This document shows, in pieces, positions 16,791 to 25,708 of a DNA stretch of 64,000 bases (position 1 is the first letter of the stretch; each line of letters opens with the position of its first letter). Source of the stretch: CBDAKK01 sp965216965 (GTDB taxonomy: Bacteria > Spirochaetota > Spirochaetia > WTKD01 > G963693115); assembly GCA_965216965.1 (NCBI GenBank), contig CBDCGX010000022.1:67274-131273 (forward strand). The letters run 5' to 3'. The translations under genes and the position numbers were made by a program. Under the pieces are notes generated by a model. It had not been told where the DNA came from, did not search any database, and saw only the letters and a list, made by a program, of their open reading frames with translations.

Positions 16791-16839
16791 CTTATATTTG
16801 TACTTATAGCGACGCTAGGCATAGGACTAGTTTGCTGTA

Positions 16840-17040
16840 AAAACAAGATGGCGGAGAAGAGCAGCAGTAAGAGCACTATGGGGTACATATTATAGACTGG
16901 AAAAGCTCACATAGTGGTGATAGATACGATGGGAGTCTGTGATCATGAGAATATAATGGAAAGGGGCAATTGGGAGATGTCATTACAACAGAGAGAAATA
17001 TATCTGGACAAATTAAGGCAAAGAAATAACATAAAGTTCT
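16840..17040 (+). pseudogene. Second remnant, possibly the 3' end of the same decayed gene
   Basis: One frame reads IIDWKSSHSGDRYDGSL, TGA, S, TGA, then EYNGKGQLGDVITTERNISG and QIKAKK to a TAA. It is protein-like but broken by two TGA codons. Nothing else is seen between 16790 and the 3' end of slyD. Confidence 0.35.
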
Positions 17041-17074
17041 CCCAAGAAGTACATGAGAGCCTCTTTTAGATGCA

Positions 17075-17587
17075 TTAATGTTTGCTTTTGTCATGGGAAT
17101 TGCCACATTGGCATGAGTGACCGCACCCGCATGTTTCGTTGGATTCCTCAGGGGGGTAAGCACTAATAGACTGAAGAGTTATGGAGAAATACAGATCTAA
17201 TCCTGCGAGAGGATGGTTCGCATCTACTGTTATTGAATTTTCTTGTACTTCTGTAATAATAGCTTTTATATTTTTGTTTATAGTGATGGTGTTTCCTTTT
17301 TCTGGAATGAATTTTTGCGGAAGAGAACTTTTAGGTATTTCTTTTACCAAGTCTTGTTTATATTCTCCATATGCCTTATATGAGGGAATGACAAATTCTT
17401 TTGATTCACCTTCTTTCATTTCTTGTATATTTTCTTCAAGTCCTATGATTGCATCGCCTGTCCCTATGCAAAAGACATATGGTCCGCTTGTATCAGAATT
17501 ACCAAGAATATCTCCATTTGAGTTTTTAAAAGTATATAGAATAGTTACGTATTTATTTTTATAGTTATTTTCTGGAGTTATTCTCAT
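17075..17587 (-). CDS. slyD: SlyD-type FKBP peptidyl-prolyl isomerase with a metal-binding tail
   Basis: 170 residues. FKBP fold with the IF (insert-in-flap) arrangement of SlyD: VTILYTFKNSNGDILGNSD, PYVFCIGTGDAIIGLEENIQEMKEGES, then VDANHPLAGLDLYFSITL. The C-terminal 20 residues are Cys/His-rich (CGCGHSCQCGN), the nickel/zinc-binding tail of SlyD, which acts as chaperone, prolyl isomerase and metallochaperone. Convergent with the decayed gene. A TATAAT lies very close to the ATG (3 nt), so the start of transcription is unclear. Confidence 0.92.
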   Translation of the reverse strand: MRITPENNYKNKYVTILYTFKNSNGDILGNSDTSGPYVFCIGTGDAIIGLEENIQEMKEGESKEFVIPSYKAYGEYKQDLVKEIPKSSLPQKFIPEKGNTITINKNIKAIITEVQENSITVDANHPLAGLDLYFSITLQSISAYPPEESNETCGCGHSCQCGNSHDKSKH

Positions 17588-17644
17588 TATATTATAGTAT
17601 AATAAAATTGTTAAAAAGAATAACTATTCTTTTTAAGATATATT

Positions 17645-18385
17645 ATGAAGAAAAAATGTTTATATATACTCCAAGGGATTTTTATAATAATATTATTTTC
17701 ATCGTGTGTCACAAATAAAGAAAAATCACGGGAACTATCGAAAGTTATAAAAAGATATACTTCTTTTGAATTTTCAATTGGTTTTTTATATCCTGTAGAA
17801 TGGAATGTTTTTGAATCTGATACGCATATAAAAATTTCTAATGAAAAAGATTTATTGACCCTTCCCGAAGACCTCAAGGTTGTTACGGCAAAAGCTTTTT
17901 TAGGGAATCTTTATATATCTGATGTTAGTGAATTGCGACAATTATTCTTGATGCAGGTAAGAATTTCTTCTAAAAACGTAATAATACCGCAGAAAAAATT
18001 TATCGAAATAAGAAAAATGCCCTTGCTAAAGGATGTTGTTTCTAGTGAACAATTTACTACATTTGTTACCTTATATCGTACTACTACCTTTACAGAAGGA
18101 TTAGATGAGGCACGCGTTTTTATTTTTGATAAAAACACAACGGGAATTGTGTATTCTTATGTGAAAAAAGTACAAGATAAGAATATGGTTTTCTTAAAAA
18201 CTATTTTTCTACGTTCTATAAATCAAGAATATGTTGCAGTATATTCTGCAGACTATAATACTGGGGTTGCTCAAGCAGATGTGATAGTAGAACTTATAGA
18301 TAGCACATTGTTTTTTAATAGGACAAAAGACATGATGCTTTCGTTAGAACCTTTATCTGGTGTTAAGAATATCCTAATACAGTAG
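17645..18385 (+). CDS. Hypothetical lipoprotein
   Basis: 246 residues. The signal peptide ends at a lipobox (ILFSSC, Cys21). The mature protein is a soluble alpha/beta domain without a family I recognise, with no internal repeats. The sequence FEFSIGFLYPVEWNVFE near residue 40 recalls PsbP/Mog1-like domains seen in exported proteins, but this is a guess. It is divergent from slyD and followed 88 bp later by the small basic protein gene. Confidence 0.7.
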   Translation: MKKKCLYILQGIFIIILFSSCVTNKEKSRELSKVIKRYTSFEFSIGFLYPVEWNVFESDTHIKISNEKDLLTLPEDLKVVTAKAFLGNLYISDVSELRQLFLMQVRISSKNVIIPQKKFIEIRKMPLLKDVVSSEQFTTFVTLYRTTTFTEGLDEARVFIFDKNTTGIVYSYVKKVQDKNMVFLKTIFLRSINQEYVAVYSADYNTGVAQADVIVELIDSTLFFNRTKDMMLSLEPLSGVKNILIQ

Positions 18386-18473
18386 AAGTTGACTACACAA
18401 AATATATATATTCAATATATAATGTAATATACTGCGTGTTAAACGCAAATTAAAAAATATAAAAGGAGTGTGT

Positions 18474-18809
18474 ATGGCAAAATCACATAGAGGAAAGCCT
18501 CTTCGGAAAGAAGGATTTGTAAGAGGAGAATGTCCTATTACGGGTCGTACTGGAGTAAAACTTGTATATGAGTATAAGAACGAAGCAGGCGAAACTGTAA
18601 AAATATCGAAATCAGCACATGCCAAAATGAAGAATCTCAAAAGAATATCTGAGCGAAAAGAAAAGGCAGAAACGATAAAGAAGAATATAGAAGCAAATAA
18701 AGATACTGAAAAAGAATCTGTTAAAGAAGAAATTATTGAAGCAAGTAAAGACAACGAGGGTTCTTCCAAAAACGATATAACGCAAGAACAAGAGAGCGTT
18801 ACTACATAA
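18474..18809 (+). CDS. Conserved small basic protein (unknown), upstream of prfB
   Basis: 111 residues from ATG 18474, preceded by AAAAGGAGTGTGT. The N-terminal 50 residues (AKSHRGKPLRKEGFVRGECP, ITGRTGVKLVYEYK, SKSAHAKMKN) are basic and look conserved, with a Cys-Pro-x-Thr-Gly turn reminiscent of ribosome-associated or nucleic-acid-binding proteins. The C-terminal half is a Lys/Glu-rich low-complexity tail. I recall similar small proteins in other spirochaetes but cannot name the family. It may be cotranscribed with prfB. Confidence 0.7.
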   Translation: MAKSHRGKPLRKEGFVRGECPITGRTGVKLVYEYKNEAGETVKISKSAHAKMKNLKRISERKEKAETIKKNIEANKDTEKESVKEEIIEASKDNEGSSKNDITQEQESVTT

Positions 18810-18849
18810 TATATATAGTATATATTTTCATGTGTAATATTTTATTGCT

Positions 18850-19951
18850 ATGGAACAAGAACAATTATATGCAATAATAAAAGTATTGCGAACAGATATA
18901 ATAACTCATAGGGGGTATCTTTGACGAAGATGCTTTACGTAAAGAAATAGAAACCCTTGAAACAGAATCTCAAAAACAAAATTTTTGGAATGATAGAGAA
19001 AAGTCAGAGCACACTCTTTCTACTTTAAGTAAGAAAAAGCAATGGTTACAAAACTGGATAGATATTGAACAAAGAATAGAAGATGCTTTTGTTATGTTTC
19101 AACTTGCACACGAAGAACGAGATATAGAAACTTTTCTTCATCTTGAAAACGAATATCATAATATAAAAAAAGACTTTGAGGTTTTAAAAACTCGTGCATT
19201 GCTGAATGGGAAATATGATTCTAAAGGATCTTTTTTAACTATACACACAGGTGCAGGCGGAACAGAATCCTGTGATTGGGTACAAATGCTTTTGCGCATG
19301 TATGTAAGATGGTGCGATAAGAGACGGTTTAAAGTAACAGAATTAGATTTGCAACACGCAGAGGGGGGTGTCAAATCTGTATCGCTACAAGTGGATGGCG
19401 ATTTTGCATATGGATATTTATATGCTGAAATTGGAGTGCATAGGCTTGTACGAATATCTCCTTTTGATAGTAGTGGAAGAAGGCATACAACATTTGCATC
19501 GGTTCATGCTTCTCCTATAATTGATGATGATATAGAAATAGAAATAAAACAAGAAGATATTCGTATAGATACATATCGGTCAAGTGGTGCAGGTGGACAG
19601 CATGTAAACAAGACAGACTCTGCGGTAAGGGTTACGCATATAAAAACAGGGCTTGTTGTGCAATGTCAAAATGAACGATCACAATATAAAAATAAAAATA
19701 CAGCATTAAAAATGCTAACAGGAAAACTATATCAGTTTTACCAGATACAGAGAAAAGACGTACAAAAGCAACAAACTCAAGAAAAAAAAGACATAGCGTG
19801 GGGAAGTCAAATTCGTTCGTATGTATTTCATCCGTACAACATGGTGAAAGATCACCGTACAGGGATAGAAATGACCAATGTACAAGCGGTTATGAATGGG
19901 GATATAGACCAGTTCATAAATGAGTATTTACAAAAAAGAGCATATTCATGA
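18850..19951 (+). CDS. prfB: Peptide chain release factor 2, expressed through a programmed +1 frameshift
   Basis: The 24-codon first frame (18850-18921) ends in ...RGYL at CTT-TGA. A +1 shift to GAC at 18923 continues to 19951, giving 366 residues. The domain 3 GGQ motif (248-250) triggers hydrolysis at the ribosome, and SPF in VRISPFDSSGRR is the RF2 tripeptide reading UGA and UAA. Regulation is by RF2 level: scarce RF2 leaves the UGA unread and favours the shift. A start at 19094 would lack the first domain. It overlaps the next gene by ATGA. Confidence 0.97.
18910..18925 (+). promoter_or_regulatory. RF2 recoding site
   Basis: AGGGGG (18910-18915) acts as an internal Shine-Dalgarno, followed by TAT, the slippery CTT and TGA-C. 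This is the classical prfB +1 frameshift cassette. Confidence 0.96.
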
Positions 19952-21516
19952 TATTACACAGCAGATATATTTTTAACAAACAAAAAAAATATAGAATTTA
20001 TGGTGTGCACATATTCATTGTAGCCTTAGTTGCTATATATATGAATACAACGTTAGGAGTAGGATATGCACAAGAAGCAAACTCGTCATCTTCTGATACA
20101 TCTTCTGATACATCATCAAAGTTTTTTGATACTTGGAGGGTTGCACTTGTTGGGGTACAGATTGATGATTTTGATAATTTATCTCCAGAGCAACAGCATG
20201 CGGTATTTACATTTATTTCACTTTTGCGAGTAATACTTAAGCAGGCAGACACACGACATCTTTCTACATATGAGTATTATCTTGCAAGAGAATTTATTAA
20301 AACAGCTACACTGGAGTCATTGAGAGAAAAACTTGAAAATATAAGAATTAAACTTGATATTGATGCTCTTAGTAGCGAAAAAAAAGAAACATGGATAAAG
20401 AGATTTAATGCAAGAAAAGAAGTACGTAAAGTACAAAAAAATATTAAGAAAATTTCTAAAATAAAAGTCACTGATGTTCCTCTTGATAATATATTAGATG
20501 TCAGATATATAGAGCAATCGGAATACACAACAATTCCACTTACTCCAGATTTTAGAATGCTTGCAAATGCTCTTAATGCTCAACAAATATTTTATTTCAC
20601 ACTTAATATGGTTGCTGAATATATGGTGATAACAGTATATTCGTATAATATTATTCTTGATGCAAGTGTTGAAGTTATGAAGACTACAGTTGATCCTACA
20701 AATATACAAGCTATACAAAACAGCATGTCTAACACGGTACAGGCTGCGGTGCTTGGTTATCCAGTGGGAGCACTTACAATTCGTACAGTTACTATATCTC
20801 AAGACGGCGAAGAAATAGTACTTAATGATGCATCTATTATTTTAGACGGAGAGCTTGTTGGGTTTGGCGAAGTACAAATAAATAATTTGTGGGTTGGTGT
20901 ACATTCAATTATAGTGTTATATAATGACCAACAAAGAACACTGACTATGTCTCTCCTAAAAGATGAGAAAGCAATGCGTACAGTGATTTTTGATAGTAAA
21001 TTGGATCAAACGATTACCATAAATACTAACCCTAGTGATGCAAAAGTGTATATCAACTCAGAATGGGTAGGAAATACTCCTCTAGTATTGGTCCGTACAT
21101 TAAAAACGAAACAATTAGAAATAAAATATGTTGGATATATTACTGCTCGAATATCGCTTACAAGGAATACTCCTGCTATTATTAAAATACCACTTATTCT
21201 AACAAATGCAATTCCTCTTAAACGAAGACTAAAGAAGAGTAGAGATCAGTTTTATACAGCATTTTCAATTTTTGCAGTTTCATTAGCACTTCCTGTAGTT
21301 CTCAATGGATTTTATCTTAGTGAGACGGCTGCACTTTTGGCATTTAAAAAGGGTTCTAGGATAACATCAGGAGAATTTACAAAAGCATCTACAAAAAGAG
21401 ATGCGTTATACTATTCTTATATAGGCACAGCTGTGCTTTCGGGTGCACTGAGTATATATGCATTTGTAGAATTATCACGATATTTAAAAGTGGCAAGTGA
21501 ATATCATGAGAGGTAA
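19948..21516 (+). CDS. PEGA-domain membrane-anchored protein
   Basis: 522 residues. A signal or anchor helix (about 20-40) is followed by a Ser/Asp/Thr stretch encoded by a short tandem repeat (SSDTSSDTSS). Then comes a helical region, a PEGA domain near 340-400 (TITINTNPSDAKVYINSEWV, GNTPLVL) that is typical of cell-surface carbohydrate- or wall-associated proteins, and two C-terminal hydrophobic segments (about 430-455 and 485-505). Sandwiched between prfB and ftsY, the place of a hypothetical gene in Borrelia as I recall. Function unknown. Confidence 0.75.
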   Translation: MILHSRYIFNKQKKYRIYGVHIFIVALVAIYMNTTLGVGYAQEANSSSSDTSSDTSSKFFDTWRVALVGVQIDDFDNLSPEQQHAVFTFISLLRVILKQADTRHLSTYEYYLAREFIKTATLESLREKLENIRIKLDIDALSSEKKETWIKRFNARKEVRKVQKNIKKISKIKVTDVPLDNILDVRYIEQSEYTTIPLTPDFRMLANALNAQQIFYFTLNMVAEYMVITVYSYNIILDASVEVMKTTVDPTNIQAIQNSMSNTVQAAVLGYPVGALTIRTVTISQDGEEIVLNDASIILDGELVGFGEVQINNLWVGVHSIIVLYNDQQRTLTMSLLKDEKAMRTVIFDSKLDQTITINTNPSDAKVYINSEWVGNTPLVLVRTLKTKQLEIKYVGYITARISLTRNTPAIIKIPLILTNAIPLKRRLKKSRDQFYTAFSIFAVSLALPVVLNGFYLSETAALLAFKKGSRITSGEFTKASTKRDALYYSYIGTAVLSGALSIYAFVELSRYLKVASEYHER

Positions 21517-21521
21517 GTTGT

Positions 21522-22388
21522 ATGGGATTATTGAATAAAATTACAGGCTTCTTTAGAAGCAAGGAAGCTAAAGAAAATATAAACGATTTTGAAGATATTC
21601 TTCTAGAATCTGGATTATCTCCTTCTCTTTGTTCAAATGTTCTTCAACAACTCAATTCAAAGGCGGGAAGAGCGCAGGATATGAATAAAATAATACGTCT
21701 TCTTACTGATATTCTAAAGCCGTGGACACAAGAATACATTCTTCCTGTTCCCGAGGAAAACAATACTATTGTATATGTTTTTGTCGGGGTAAATGGAGTG
21801 GGAAAAACCACGAGTATTGCAAAAGTAGCGTATTGGCTTATTTCTGAACATAAAATAGACAAGAACTCCATTACAATAGCAGCAGGTGATACGTTTAGAG
21901 CAGCTGCTGAACTTCAAATAAGGGAACACGCACGACAGTTAGGCATACATTGTATAAGTCATCAGCATGGTGCTGATCCCGCAGCAGTTATTTTTGATGC
22001 AATATCTCATGCAAAAAACAAGGGACATAGTTGTGTGCTAGCAGATACTGCAGGACGAATGAATACCCGAAAAGATCTTATTGCTCAGTTGCAGAAAATA
22101 TATAAAATAGCTCAAAGGAATGGTGAAGAAAAAAATATAGTAGTGCTTATGGTTGTAGACGGAAATAGCGGACTTAATACTATAAATCAAGTGAGAGATT
22201 TTAAAGAAGCAATACATATTGATAGCATTATTCTTTCAAAATATGACGGGAGTACTCGCGGTGGGGTTATTATGAGTATTGCAAATAGTTGCAATGTGCC
22301 ATGTTCTTTTCTGGGCGTGGGAGAGCAATGTGCTGATTTAAGAGTATTTAAAAGCGATGAGTATCTTAAAGAATTTCTCATAGGGTAG
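21522..22388 (+). CDS. ftsY: Signal recognition particle receptor FtsY
   Basis: 288 residues, essentially the NG domain without the acidic A domain. GTPase motifs: G1 GVNGVGKTT (89-97), DTFRAAAELQI, DTAGRMNTR and G4 SKYDGSTRGG, where Ser-Lys-Tyr-Asp replaces the usual TKLD; then FLGVGE. It docks SRP-ribosome complexes at the membrane, here probably through its N-terminal helix. It begins 5 nt after the PEGA gene, in the same operon. Confidence 0.95.
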   Translation: MGLLNKITGFFRSKEAKENINDFEDILLESGLSPSLCSNVLQQLNSKAGRAQDMNKIIRLLTDILKPWTQEYILPVPEENNTIVYVFVGVNGVGKTTSIAKVAYWLISEHKIDKNSITIAAGDTFRAAAELQIREHARQLGIHCISHQHGADPAAVIFDAISHAKNKGHSCVLADTAGRMNTRKDLIAQLQKIYKIAQRNGEEKNIVVLMVVDGNSGLNTINQVRDFKEAIHIDSIILSKYDGSTRGGVIMSIANSCNVPCSFLGVGEQCADLRVFKSDEYLKEFLIG

Positions 22389-22425
22389 TAATTGCATTGT
22401 TATATTGTTGTGAAGTAATAAGCTT

Positions 22426-23760
22426 ATGATAAGAAAAAAAACATCTTTTATTTTTTATATCATCGCAATGGTCGGTATTATTACTTTGCATGCTCAAGAC
22501 GGTGCGTACCTTAACTCTTATACTAAATTGTATCCTAATAGCATTCCTAATGCCGCACCTACATCTGATGATATATATAGCACTCCAAAAGATATAGCGG
22601 TATTTGTATCACTTAAAAGCATTGGTGCAAGAGTTATATATCCTTCTGATGGAACAGAATATCTTGAAACAGAATTATATGGAGTAAGAGGGCGGCTTTT
22701 TCTTCGGGTTGTAGAGAGTTTTTTGTATTCAATACGAGATGTTAGGTTTATGCCGTATAAAGTAGATAATCTGCCTACAAACCTTCTCAAGCGAGCACAG
22801 GGATATATGCGTGAAAAAAAGACGGATGTGCTTATAAGTGAGAAAATAAAACAAGATAGCAAAAAAAATGACGAAAAAAATAGTATTGCACAGGGAGATA
22901 AACAAAAAGAAAACTCTGCTCCTGTAAATAAACTTTCAGTTATAGAATATGTAGATGGACAATACAGCGTTCCTAGACAATATGATGAAAGTAATAGTTT
23001 TTCTTTTGTTTTAGATATTATAGTGATTAAAAAGTCTAAAAGAAATAGCCTTGAGCGATACATACATGGAAAAAAATCGTATACAGAGACATATAGATAC
23101 ACTACAAAAGGGGCTTTGCGAACACTTGTTCGGAAGTATTCAAATGGAACATTAGAACAGTTTTTATATTATTTTACAGGAGGCGGACTTGAAGAAGTAT
23201 TTCATCAGGAACGCGATGGGAAATCGTACAAACAGCGGTTTACTACTAGTGGCGAGCTAAGACAACAAGAAGAATTTGATGATAAAGACGCTGTTATATA
23301 TAACCTTACAAATGACTTTGATGAACAAGGGCTTATTAAGAAAAAAAATATTGTAGATTTCAAAAAGAAGGAAAGAATTATTACATACTATATAGATGGG
23401 AGAGAAGCCAGGGTTGAAAGATACATCATTAAAAGAAAAGATGAGAGCACAGAACAGATATTGATTGAAATATTACAATATAATTATAATGCTGATTCTC
23501 GTTTATCCAAAAAAGAAAGCAAAGGCGTATCAAATAAAAAAATATTAAAAAGCGTTTTTGATAAAGATGGAGCTCTTATAAAGACACAAGAGTTTATAGA
23601 TGGGAAAATTTCTATAGAAATAGAGGAGAAAGGTAATAAGAAGAATATAAAGACATTTTTTTTGGATGAAATTCCTGTTATTCGAGTCTATTATAATGGA
23701 GAATACAAAGAAAAAGAAGAAGTTATCAATAATGGAAAGATAGTGGAAACGAGAGAGTAA
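22426..23760 (+). CDS. Secreted protein with MORN-like beta repeats
   Basis: 444 residues. A signal peptide (MIRKKTSFIFYIIAMVGIIT...LHAQ) is followed by a 120-residue domain, a Lys-rich linker (140-165) and a long series of short beta-hairpin repeats of the type KYSNGTLEQFLYYF..., TTSGELRQQEEFDDK..., like MORN/YwqK repeats. Such repeats are usually structural or membrane-proximal. It sits between ftsY and the lol genes, as an uncharacterised gene does in Borrelia. No enzymatic motif seen. Confidence 0.65.
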   Translation: MIRKKTSFIFYIIAMVGIITLHAQDGAYLNSYTKLYPNSIPNAAPTSDDIYSTPKDIAVFVSLKSIGARVIYPSDGTEYLETELYGVRGRLFLRVVESFLYSIRDVRFMPYKVDNLPTNLLKRAQGYMREKKTDVLISEKIKQDSKKNDEKNSIAQGDKQKENSAPVNKLSVIEYVDGQYSVPRQYDESNSFSFVLDIIVIKKSKRNSLERYIHGKKSYTETYRYTTKGALRTLVRKYSNGTLEQFLYYFTGGGLEEVFHQERDGKSYKQRFTTSGELRQQEEFDDKDAVIYNLTNDFDEQGLIKKKNIVDFKKKERIITYYIDGREARVERYIIKRKDESTEQILIEILQYNYNADSRLSKKESKGVSNKKILKSVFDKDGALIKTQEFIDGKISIEIEEKGNKKNIKTFFLDEIPVIRVYYNGEYKEKEEVINNGKIVETRE

Positions 23761-23766
23761 ATCATA

Positions 23767-25017
23767 ATGTGGTTGTTTACGCTTATACGACATTCTATAT
23801 TAAGTAGAAAAAGGAAAAACATTTCGATTGGTATTGCTATTATTGGAATTACTGTTGGAGTTGTTAGTCTTGTTTCTGTTGTGGGCATTATGAATGGAAT
23901 GCAGGGGCTACTCATGCGCATGCTTGTAAGAGTAGAAGCATATGATTATAAAGGGAATATAACCAGCCCACAAACATATAGAGAGATTCAGTCTGTCAAA
24001 GAAAAATTAGAAAAAATTCAAAACGTAAATATAGTATCTCCATTTATAGATGAATTCTCCATTATACAGATACAAAGAAGAAAAACGATCAAAAATACAG
24101 TATTACAGATAAGAGCAATAGAGAAAGAAGTAATGGCAACTGATGGAATGCTCTTAGATGCGTTACAAATAAAAAACACAGGTAATCTTTTTCCTCAGCC
24201 TAATAGTATTATTGTTGGGTGGTACTTTGCAGCAAAGGAAGGACTCCAAAAAGGAGATACTATTACTATTGTCTTTCCGGGAGAAGGGGAGGGGTTTATT
24301 CCTATAAGACAGAAGTTTGTTATATCGGAGTTGTTTTCTACAGGATTTTATTATGATTCTCAGTGGGCATTTATTTCTCTTGAAGATTATAGTACTATAA
24401 TTGCAAAGGCACAAAAGAAAAAAAAATCGCAATTATCGGGAGTCCAGTATGGAGTAAGAATTAACAAACAGGAAGGGTTTTTGGGGATGCCTTTTACGAA
24501 GCACACAGAAGAACAGATGAAAGATGTGCTTGATACTATACAATCATGGAAAGAAAATAATAGTACTTTTTATTTTGCTCTTAAAACTGAGAAGACAGTG
24601 CTCGTACTGCTTGCTGCAGTTATTTTTGGTATTATTATGCTTCACTTTAGATTCTTGATGATTCGCAGGATTCGTGGGAAGAAAGATGACATTGTCGCAC
24701 TTAGAACGATGGGTGTTTCTCCAAAGAAAATACAAGGATGGTTTTTTGGTGAGACTATTTTTGTGGGGATTGTAGGAATAACTGTAGGGATTATAATAGG
24801 AGTAATAATTGTGTATTATTATGGGGCTGTTTTATATTTTATTGAGAATACTTTTAAAATCAATGTAGATATATCTGGGAGTGGAAGTGGTGTAATAAGT
24901 GGACAAGAGTTGTTTATAATAGTTGCATTTGTATGGATCATACTCATAGGCACGGTGTTAACTGTTCTAAAAAGGATACATTCAATAGCTCCCATGGAGG
25001 TTGTTCGATATGGCTAG
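23767..25017 (+). CDS. lolC: LolC/LolE-type lipoprotein-release permease
   Basis: 416 residues. MacB-PCD topology: one N-terminal helix (about 20-45), a large periplasmic domain and three C-terminal helices of the FtsX family (about 280-300, 320-345 and 375-400). With LolD it extracts lipoproteins from the inner membrane for the outer membrane, which fits the many lipoproteins here. It overlaps lolD by 8 bp. Whether it is LolC- or LolE-like cannot be told by eye. Confidence 0.85.
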   Translation: MWLFTLIRHSILSRKRKNISIGIAIIGITVGVVSLVSVVGIMNGMQGLLMRMLVRVEAYDYKGNITSPQTYREIQSVKEKLEKIQNVNIVSPFIDEFSIIQIQRRKTIKNTVLQIRAIEKEVMATDGMLLDALQIKNTGNLFPQPNSIIVGWYFAAKEGLQKGDTITIVFPGEGEGFIPIRQKFVISELFSTGFYYDSQWAFISLEDYSTIIAKAQKKKKSQLSGVQYGVRINKQEGFLGMPFTKHTEEQMKDVLDTIQSWKENNSTFYFALKTEKTVLVLLAAVIFGIIMLHFRFLMIRRIRGKKDDIVALRTMGVSPKKIQGWFFGETIFVGIVGITVGIIIGVIIVYYYGAVLYFIENTFKINVDISGSGSGVISGQELFIIVAFVWIILIGTVLTVLKRIHSIAPMEVVRYG

Positions 25018-25708
25018 TGAAAAAGAAGTGGCAATATATATAAAAGATGTATATAAGACATATGGCAAGGGAAATAATATTATTTCTGTATTAAGCAATG
25101 TCTCTGTAATTGTAGAGAAAGGAACTACAATTGTAGTTACAGGAGAAAGTGGAAGTGGTAAAACAACACTTTTGAGTATTGTTTCTGGGCTTGATAACAT
25201 TGATAGTGGGGTTATACAAATTGGTGATTTTACTGTTTCTCAGGCGACGGAAAGAGAACGTTCTTTTTTTCGGCTTAAAAACATTGGTTTTGTATTTCAA
25301 TATCATTATTTGCTCGAAGACTTTAATGCTTTAGAAAATGTTATGCTTCCTTTGCAAATGTTAGGGTACAAAAAACAAGAGGCGATGGATAAAGCAGAAG
25401 AAATACTTATGAAAATAGGATTGTGGGAAAGAGCATTTCATCATCCTTCTCAGCTTTCTGGTGGAGAATGCCAAAGAACGGCGATTGCACGAGCATTAGT
25501 ACATAGACCTAATGTTATCTTTGCCGACGAGCCAACAGGTGCTCTTGATACAAAAAATTCTGAAAATATTAGAACTATGCTTAGTACTCTCGCAAAAGAA
25601 TATGGCACCACTCTTTTTATTGCGACTCATGATGAAGATTTCTTATATATTGCAGATATTCATTATCATTTACAAGATGGCATTATACAAAAAGGAAAAA
25701 GAGTGTGA
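25010..25708 (+). CDS. lolD: Lipoprotein-release ABC ATPase LolD
   Basis: 232 residues from ATG 25010 inside the lolC 3' end. Walker A GESGSGKTT (45-53), Q-loop VFQYHYLL, signature LSGGE followed by CQRTAIARAL, and Walker B VIFADEPTGALD characteristic of the LolD/MacB group. It energises the flanking permeases. Coupled to lolE through a GTGA overlap. Confidence 0.95.
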   Translation: MASEKEVAIYIKDVYKTYGKGNNIISVLSNVSVIVEKGTTIVVTGESGSGKTTLLSIVSGLDNIDSGVIQIGDFTVSQATERERSFFRLKNIGFVFQYHYLLEDFNALENVMLPLQMLGYKKQEAMDKAEEILMKIGLWERAFHHPSQLSGGECQRTAIARALVHRPNVIFADEPTGALDTKNSENIRTMLSTLAKEYGTTLFIATHDEDFLYIADIHYHLQDGIIQKGKRV

